Part shown: positions 59,271-64,000 of the stretch, in pieces
How the letters are laid out: each line of letters starts with the position of its first letter
Numbering within the stretch: the first letter of the stretch is position 1
Notes under the pieces: model-generated
What the model saw: only the letters and a program-made list of their open reading frames with translations
The model's database searches: none
What the model was told of the DNA's origin: nothing
Translations under genes and position numbers: made by a program
Assembly (NCBI GenBank): GCA_963768775.1
Contig: CAVYIY010000006.1
Coordinates: 620,001 to 684,000 of the forward strand
Direction of reading: 5' to 3'
DNA from: FEN-33 sp963768775
GTDB lineage: Archaea; Thermoplasmatota; Thermoplasmata; Methanomassiliicoccales; UBA472
Length of the DNA stretch: 64,000 bases

Positions 59271-60065
59271 ATGCAGTTAGGTAAGAGCGTACGCATGGAG
59301 CGCATCATGGACCGAGGGACTGGAAGGGCAGTGATAGTCCCCATGGACCATGGCATCTCCATGGGTCCGATCACAGGCCTGAACGACCTGCGATCCACAA
59401 CGGAAAAGATCTCGCAAGGAGGAGCGACCGCCGTCGTACTCCACAAGGGGGCAGTTCCCTTTGGCCACCGGTCCTATGGCCGGGATATCGGTCTCATCGT
59501 GCATTTGTCGGCCAGCACCAGCCTGAGCCCCCATCCGAACCACAAGGTCCTGGTATGCACCGTGGAGGAGGCGATCAAGACCGGCGCGGACGCCGTGTCC
59601 ATCCATATCAACTTAGGAGCGGAGGACGAGCCTGCCATGCTATCGGACGCGGGCATGGTCTCCCGCAAATGCCAGGAATGGGGGATGCCCCTCATGATCA
59701 TGTCCTACCCCCGAGGCAAGGAGGTGAAGAACGCCTTCGACCCGGAGCTGGTCAAGATCTGCGCCAGGGCCGCATCGGAACTGGGCGCGGACATCGTGAA
59801 GACCAATTACACCGGGGACATAGACTCCTTCAGGGAGGTCACCCGGGGCTGCCTTGCGCCGGTCGTGGTCGCCGGAGGGCCGAAGATGGACTCCGATGAG
59901 AAGCTGCTGCAGATGGTCAAGGACTCGATCGAGGCCGGCGGAAAAGGCGTCTCCATCGGGAGGAACGTCTTCCAGCACAACAACATCGTTGGCATCACTC
60001 GAGCGGTCGCCGGGGTAGTCCTCGACAACTTGGACGTCGAGGATGCCATGAAGTTCCTGCAGTGA
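59271..60065 (+). CDS. 2-amino-3,7-dideoxy-D-threo-hept-6-ulosonate synthase
   Basis: 264 residues, class I aldolase fold. It condenses 6-deoxy-5-ketofructose-1-phosphate with aspartate semialdehyde in the archaeal alternative to DAHP synthase. Segments: AVIVPMDHGISMGPITGL, DAVSIHINLGAED, the Schiff-base Lys in DIVKTNYTGD, and VVVAGGPKMDSDE, with a phosphate-binding GVSIGRNVFQH. Start at the ATG at 59271; a GTG at 59262 is possible. First gene of the shikimate operon. Confidence 0.95.
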   Translation: MQLGKSVRMERIMDRGTGRAVIVPMDHGISMGPITGLNDLRSTTEKISQGGATAVVLHKGAVPFGHRSYGRDIGLIVHLSASTSLSPHPNHKVLVCTVEEAIKTGADAVSIHINLGAEDEPAMLSDAGMVSRKCQEWGMPLMIMSYPRGKEVKNAFDPELVKICARAASELGADIVKTNYTGDIDSFREVTRGCLAPVVVAGGPKMDSDEKLLQMVKDSIEAGGKGVSIGRNVFQHNNIVGITRAVAGVVLDNLDVEDAMKFLQ

Positions 60066-60069
60066 TAAG

Positions 60070-61110
60070 ATGAGCTCGACCAAGCCAAGGATAGTCTGGG
60101 TCAGGTCGGACCACCTCCCGACGTACGAGGAGCGGAAGAAGGTGGTCTCCAGCGCGCTCGAGTCAGGCTACGTGGAGATCGTGGTGCGGGAGGAGGACGA
60201 GGAGCTCAAGCGCATCGGCCGCTTCGATGCCATCGTGCTCCGGGACAAGGACCTAATCCTCGACGGGCAGAAGATCGGCGAGCTGGTCGAGGTGCGCTCC
60301 CCCGAGGACCTGACGAAGGCGGCGGCGCTGAGGGACAAGGCGGAGAGCGTCCTCATCGAGGCGAAGGACTGGAAGGTCATCCCTCTGGAGAACCTGATTG
60401 CCGACTTCCAGAAATCGAAGACCCGTCTGATCGCGACGGCGCACACGCCCGAGGACGCGAAGCTGTTCTTCGAGACGCTGGAGGTCGGCGTGAGCGGCGT
60501 TGCATTGGCACCATCGTCGCCGGCGAAGCTCAAGGACTTCCAGCAGATCGCGAGCCAGGAGCTGCCGAAGCTGGAGCTGGCAAAGGCGACGGTCACCAAG
60601 ATCAGCCCCCTCGGCGTCGGCGACCGGGTTTGCCTGGACACCTGCTCGCTCATGAAGGTGGGCGAGGGCATGCTCATCGGTTCGCATTCGGCCTGCATGT
60701 TCCTGGTCAACTCGGAGAGCATGGAGAGCGAGTACGTCGCCGCCAGGCCCTTCCGGGTCAATGCCGGCCCGGTACACGCCTACGTCATGACGCCCTCGGG
60801 CAAGACCCGCTACCTCAGCGAGCTCAGGGGCGGTGATGAGGTGATGGCAGTAGACTCGGAGGGCAGATGCCGGACCCTGGTCATCGGCCGCTCCAAGATC
60901 GAGCGCCGCCCCCTGCTGCTGCTCGAGGTATCGATCAACGAACGAAGATTCAGTACTATCCTGCAGAACGCCGAGACGATTCGCATGTGCACCCCCTCCG
61001 GCCCGACGTCCATATCCGACCTGAAGGTCGGGCAGGAAGTGCTGGTGCGAGTCGAGGCGGGGGGAAGGCACTTCGGCACGGCGATCGCGGAGACGATCAC
61101 GGAAGTATGA
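60070..61110 (+). CDS. 3-dehydroquinate synthase II (archaeal)
   Basis: 346 residues. Deaminates and cyclises the preceding product to 3-dehydroquinate with NAD. Recognisable by IVWVRSDHLPTYEERKKVVS, the central LGVGDRVCLDTCSLMKVGEG and GSHSACMFLVNSES stretches, RPFRVNAGPVHAYV and LQNAETIRM. Unrelated to bacterial AroB. Starts four bases after the previous gene and ends in an ATGA overlap with the next. Confidence 0.95.
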   Translation: MSSTKPRIVWVRSDHLPTYEERKKVVSSALESGYVEIVVREEDEELKRIGRFDAIVLRDKDLILDGQKIGELVEVRSPEDLTKAAALRDKAESVLIEAKDWKVIPLENLIADFQKSKTRLIATAHTPEDAKLFFETLEVGVSGVALAPSSPAKLKDFQQIASQELPKLELAKATVTKISPLGVGDRVCLDTCSLMKVGEGMLIGSHSACMFLVNSESMESEYVAARPFRVNAGPVHAYVMTPSGKTRYLSELRGGDEVMAVDSEGRCRTLVIGRSKIERRPLLLLEVSINERRFSTILQNAETIRMCTPSGPTSISDLKVGQEVLVRVEAGGRHFGTAIAETITEV

Positions 61111-62573
61111 CCCGCATCTGCGTTTCCATCATCGAGGATACACCAGAGGCCGCGCTGGAGGCGGCCAGGACCGCGGTGGCGCAGGGCGCGGACATGGTGG
61201 AGTTCCGCTTCGACAGGATGAAGCAGTTGCCCCCCTACATCGATCTCTTCAGGAGGATACCGGTCCCCAAGATCGCCACCTTGAGGACGGTCCAGCAGGG
61301 AGGCGGATACGGCGGGAGCGAGCATGACCGCCTCGCCTTCTTCCAGTCGGCGATAAAGGGAGGGTTCGAGTTCATCGACCTGGAGCACGACTCGGCGCTC
61401 CTGAGCCGGCGGGAGATCGAGCTCAGGGGGGCGAAGGTGATCTGCTCCTATCACGATCTCAACCGCACTCCCTCGCAGAAGGAAGTGGTCGACATACTGA
61501 TCCGCTGCGCGGCGAAAGGGGACGTCCCCAAGGCGGCCTTCATGGTGGGCTCGATGTCCGCCCTGCTTGACCTGGTCGACGCAGGCAGGCTGTTCTCGTT
61601 CACGGAGAAGGAGTTCTCCCTCATCGGGATGGGAGAGCTGGGCGAGCTGACGCGGATCTGCGCCTCCGAGATGGGCATCGGATTCACCTACGCCTCGCTG
61701 GAACGGGGGAAGGAGGCGGCGCCGGGACAGGTCGACCTGCAGACGATGAAGCGGCTGGCGGGGGAGCGCATCATCACTGGGATAATCGGATTCCCCCTAT
61801 CGCACACTCTATCGCCTGCGATGCACAACGCCGCCTTCGTCACCCTAGGGCTGCCGGGCAGATACGTGGTATTGCCCACTCAGGTTCATGAGCTGGAAAC
61901 GCTGATGCAGGTCGCGGTGGAGCTGAATTTGCGCGGCTTCAACGTCACCATCCCGCACAAGCAGAGCATCCTTTCCCTGCTGGACCGATTGGATCCCTCG
62001 GCGGAAAGGATCGGCGCGGTGAACACCGTGTTGATCGAGGAAGGGCATTTCATCGGCCACAACACCGACGTCCACGGCGCCACCATGGCCCTTCGCTCCG
62101 CTGGAGTGGAAGGGAAGGGAGCAAGGGCGTTGGTTATCGGGGCTGGGGGGGCATCGAGGGCGGTGGTCGGCGCCCTCTCCGACATCGGCGCCAAGGCGTT
62201 CGTCTGCAACCGCACCAAGGAGAAGGCGGACGCCCTATCGAGGTGGTTCAAGAATGCCAGGAGCATTGAGACCGACGACGCCAAGCAGCAGGATTTCGAC
62301 ATCGTGATCAACTGCACCCCCTTGGGAATGAAGGGCTTCCCGGACGAGCTGCCGATCGGGCCAGAGGTATTCCGGGCGGGGCAGGTGGTCATGGACACCA
62401 TCTACAATCCGCCGAAGACCAGGTTCCTGACCGAAGCGGAGCGGAAGGGGGCGGTCATTATCAACGGTGAGGCGATGCTGGTGCACCAGGGCCTTAAGGC
62501 CTTCGAGATATTCACTAACAAGCAAGCGAGCTACGAGGTAATGCTCAACGCGCTAAGGGGTGTGTCGTATTGA
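61107..62573 (+). CDS. Fused 3-dehydroquinate dehydratase / shikimate dehydrogenase
   Basis: 488 residues in one frame, with no indel. Residues of about 1-215 are a type I dehydratase (ADMVEFRFDRM, FIDLEHD, VICSYHD, and Lys in PKAAFMVGS). Residues of about 220-488 are a shikimate dehydrogenase: IIGFPLSHTLSPAMHNAAF, FNVTIPHKQSIL, NTDVHGATMAL, the Rossmann loop VIGAGGASRAVVGAL, CNRTKEKADAL and GEAMLVHQGLKAFEIF. Steps three and four of the pathway are thus on one polypeptide. ATGA overlap at the start and TTGA overlap at the end. Confidence 0.95.
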   Translation: MTRICVSIIEDTPEAALEAARTAVAQGADMVEFRFDRMKQLPPYIDLFRRIPVPKIATLRTVQQGGGYGGSEHDRLAFFQSAIKGGFEFIDLEHDSALLSRREIELRGAKVICSYHDLNRTPSQKEVVDILIRCAAKGDVPKAAFMVGSMSALLDLVDAGRLFSFTEKEFSLIGMGELGELTRICASEMGIGFTYASLERGKEAAPGQVDLQTMKRLAGERIITGIIGFPLSHTLSPAMHNAAFVTLGLPGRYVVLPTQVHELETLMQVAVELNLRGFNVTIPHKQSILSLLDRLDPSAERIGAVNTVLIEEGHFIGHNTDVHGATMALRSAGVEGKGARALVIGAGGASRAVVGALSDIGAKAFVCNRTKEKADALSRWFKNARSIETDDAKQQDFDIVINCTPLGMKGFPDELPIGPEVFRAGQVVMDTIYNPPKTRFLTEAERKGAVIINGEAMLVHQGLKAFEIFTNKQASYEVMLNALRGVSY

Positions 62574-63428
62574 AGGGATATGGGCTTTCCCACGGGGCAG
62601 CCACCATAGTCAATGCCATCGCCACCGGCAAGGGCGCGGCCTTCGGCGTCGACCTCAAGACCGAGGCCTGGGTGGAGCTGAACGATTCAGGGAAGGTCGA
62701 GGTCAAGCATCGAGGGCTTCCAGGACGAGAGCGACGAATTGGCCAAGAGGTGCGTTATCAATACCTTGGACCGCTTCCGGGCCAGCGGTAGAGGGGCGAA
62801 CGTCAGGACGCGCTCCCAGATACCGATCTCGCGCGGCCTGAAGAGCTCCAGCGCCGCCGCCAACGCCATCGTGCTGGCGACGGTCCAAGCGCTGGACAAG
62901 GAGCTGAGCGAGCTGGACGCCATCAAGATCGGCACCAGGAGCGCCATGGAGGCGAAGGTCTCGGTCACCGGCGCGTTCGATGACGCCTGCGCCTCCTTGC
63001 TCGGAGGGGTGGTCCTCACGGACAACTACAATCAGCAGCTGGTCCACAGGGAGAGCATGCCCGCGGGAATGAAGGTGCTGATCCACGTGCCGCCGTTCCA
63101 GATCAGGAAGCAGAGCCTGCCGTTGCAGCGCATCCGCTCGCTCTCCCGCCTGATCGACGTGGCTTTCGCCGAGGCGTTGGCTGGCCGATACGCGGAGGCG
63201 ATGATGCTCAACTCACTTTGCTATTCGGCGGCCCTGGACCTGGAGACCAAGGTCATGATGGACGCGCTACAGAGGGGAGCGCTGGCAGCTGGCCTCTCCG
63301 GCACCGGGCCAGCGACGGCGATCCTGGTCGAGGAGGAGAACGCTGAGAAGCTGCTCTCGTCCCTCGACGGCAAGGACTTCATAGTAGCTGACATCTACAA
63401 CGGAAAGGAGCCGAGGTCGAAATCATGA
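62570..63428 (+). CDS. Archaeal shikimate kinase, GHMP type (one indel)
   Basis: About 285 residues. Phosphorylates shikimate. N-terminal GLSHGAATIVNAIATGKGAA is typical of archaeal shikimate kinase. ATP-binding motif 2 is PISRGLKSSSAAANAI, and a GHMP motif 3 AAGLSGTGPATAIL is near the end. TTG start overlapping the previous stop, with AGGGG upstream. A shift near 62712 (CGAGGGCTT, one G too many) is needed; length is 3n+1. ATGA overlap with aroA. Confidence 0.93.
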
Positions 63429-64000
63429 AATTGATAGTCAAGCCCTCCGTCCTGAACGGGGCGATCCAGTCATCACCTTCCAAGAGCTACTCGCACCGGG
63501 CGTTGGTCTTCGGACTGCTGGCGGACGGACGCTCGACTCTGCAGAACGTCCTGCTCAGCGGGGACACCCTCGCCACGTTGAGGGCGATCCAGGCATTCGG
63601 GGCGAAGGCGAGCATCAACGGCGATTCGGTGACCGTGGACGGGGGCCGGCTCGCCTGCCCGGACGACGTTCTCAACCTGGACAATTCCGGGACGAGCATA
63701 AGGATCATGGCCGGGGTCGCCTCCCTTCTCAGCTGCGCCACCGTGCTCACCGGTGACGTTTCAGTCCGAAGCCGGCCGATGCAGCCCCTTCTGGACGCGC
63801 TGAACGAGCTGGGGGTCACCGCCTTCTCCACCCGCGGAAACGGGCATGCGCCGTTGGTGATAAAAGGGCCGAACAGAGGATCCCAGACCCACATCAGGGG
63901 CGATGTCAGCTCGCAGTTCATTTCATCTCTGCTGATATCGTCGGCGCTGAAGGACATCGACACCGAGATCTCCCTGACCAGTCCCCTGAAATCGAGGCCG
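63425..64000 (+). CDS. aroA: EPSP synthase, 5' part (runs off the window)
   Basis: The first 192 residues of 5-enolpyruvylshikimate-3-phosphate synthase. SPSKSYSHRALVFGLLADG is the PEP/S3P-binding start, followed by LNLDNSGTSIRIMAGV, VRSRPMQPLLDAL and DVSSQFISSLLIS. Last visible gene of the operon. The right edge cuts it at less than half its usual length. Confidence 0.95.
   Translation, partial: MKLIVKPSVLNGAIQSSPSKSYSHRALVFGLLADGRSTLQNVLLSGDTLATLRAIQAFGAKASINGDSVTVDGGRLACPDDVLNLDNSGTSIRIMAGVASLLSCATVLTGDVSVRSRPMQPLLDALNELGVTAFSTRGNGHAPLVIKGPNRGSQTHIRGDVSSQFISSLLISSALKDIDTEISLTSPLKSRP

Overview
This is an archaeal chromosome segment, most likely from a Thermoplasmatota lineage (Methanomassiliicoccales or a relative). 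The archaeal assignment is firm. Markers include the archaeal shikimate route (ADH synthase plus dehydroquinate synthase II, and a GHMP-type shikimate kinase), Pelota, a KEOPS Cgi121 subunit, the archaeal HMG-CoA synthase/thiolase/DUF35 cluster, a GHMP homoserine kinase, TATA-box promoters and short or absent leaders. The order-level placement is inference. Superoxide dismutase and hemerythrin suggest exposure to oxygen.

Layout. Positions 1-2.6 kb are gene-poor, with a partial membrane protein, small ORFs and two genes interrupted by in-frame TAA. 2.87-4.6 kb: a two-gene ABC exporter. 4.8-8.3 kb: DoxX protein, thrC-thrB, and a divergent KEOPS subunit. 8.4-12.7 kb: a 1442-residue protein built from about 21 repeats of roughly 63 residues with a C-terminal beta domain. 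12.8-16.2 kb: the mevalonate entry operon (XRE regulator, HMG-CoA synthase, thiolase, DUF35), full of indels. 16.3-17.2 kb: a phosphoribosyltransferase and tRNA-Pro(CGG).

17.2-35.67 kb is an integrated element of about 18.5 kb. The tRNA-Pro 3' end (TCCGGACAGACCCACCA, 17186-17202) recurs as a perfect 17-bp direct repeat at 35656-35672. A tyrosine recombinase abuts the tRNA. Inside are a small acidic protein behind a palindromic operator, wHTH and ribbon-helix-helix proteins, a roughly 3000-residue secreted YD/RHS protein, a decayed surface protein, unknown ORFs, and long AT-rich gaps.

35.7-48.8 kb is normal-composition accessory and metabolic DNA: a membrane protein with a PQQ-like beta-propeller, an MDR oxidoreductase, an unknown helical protein, hemerythrin, agmatine-to-putrescine genes (aguB, aguA), a flavin/PLP-type split-barrel protein, SOD, a giant surface papain-like peptidase, and PhoU. 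48.8-64 kb is core metabolism: an IPMDH/IDH with the two aconitase-family subunits, pelota, carAB, a DMT transporter with an ACT regulator, and the complete shikimate operon running off the right edge in aroA.

Many conserved genes carry single-base indels. Where a gene has one shift, its length is always 3n+1, which points to insertion-type sequencing error rather than biology. I therefore annotate these genes across the shifts.
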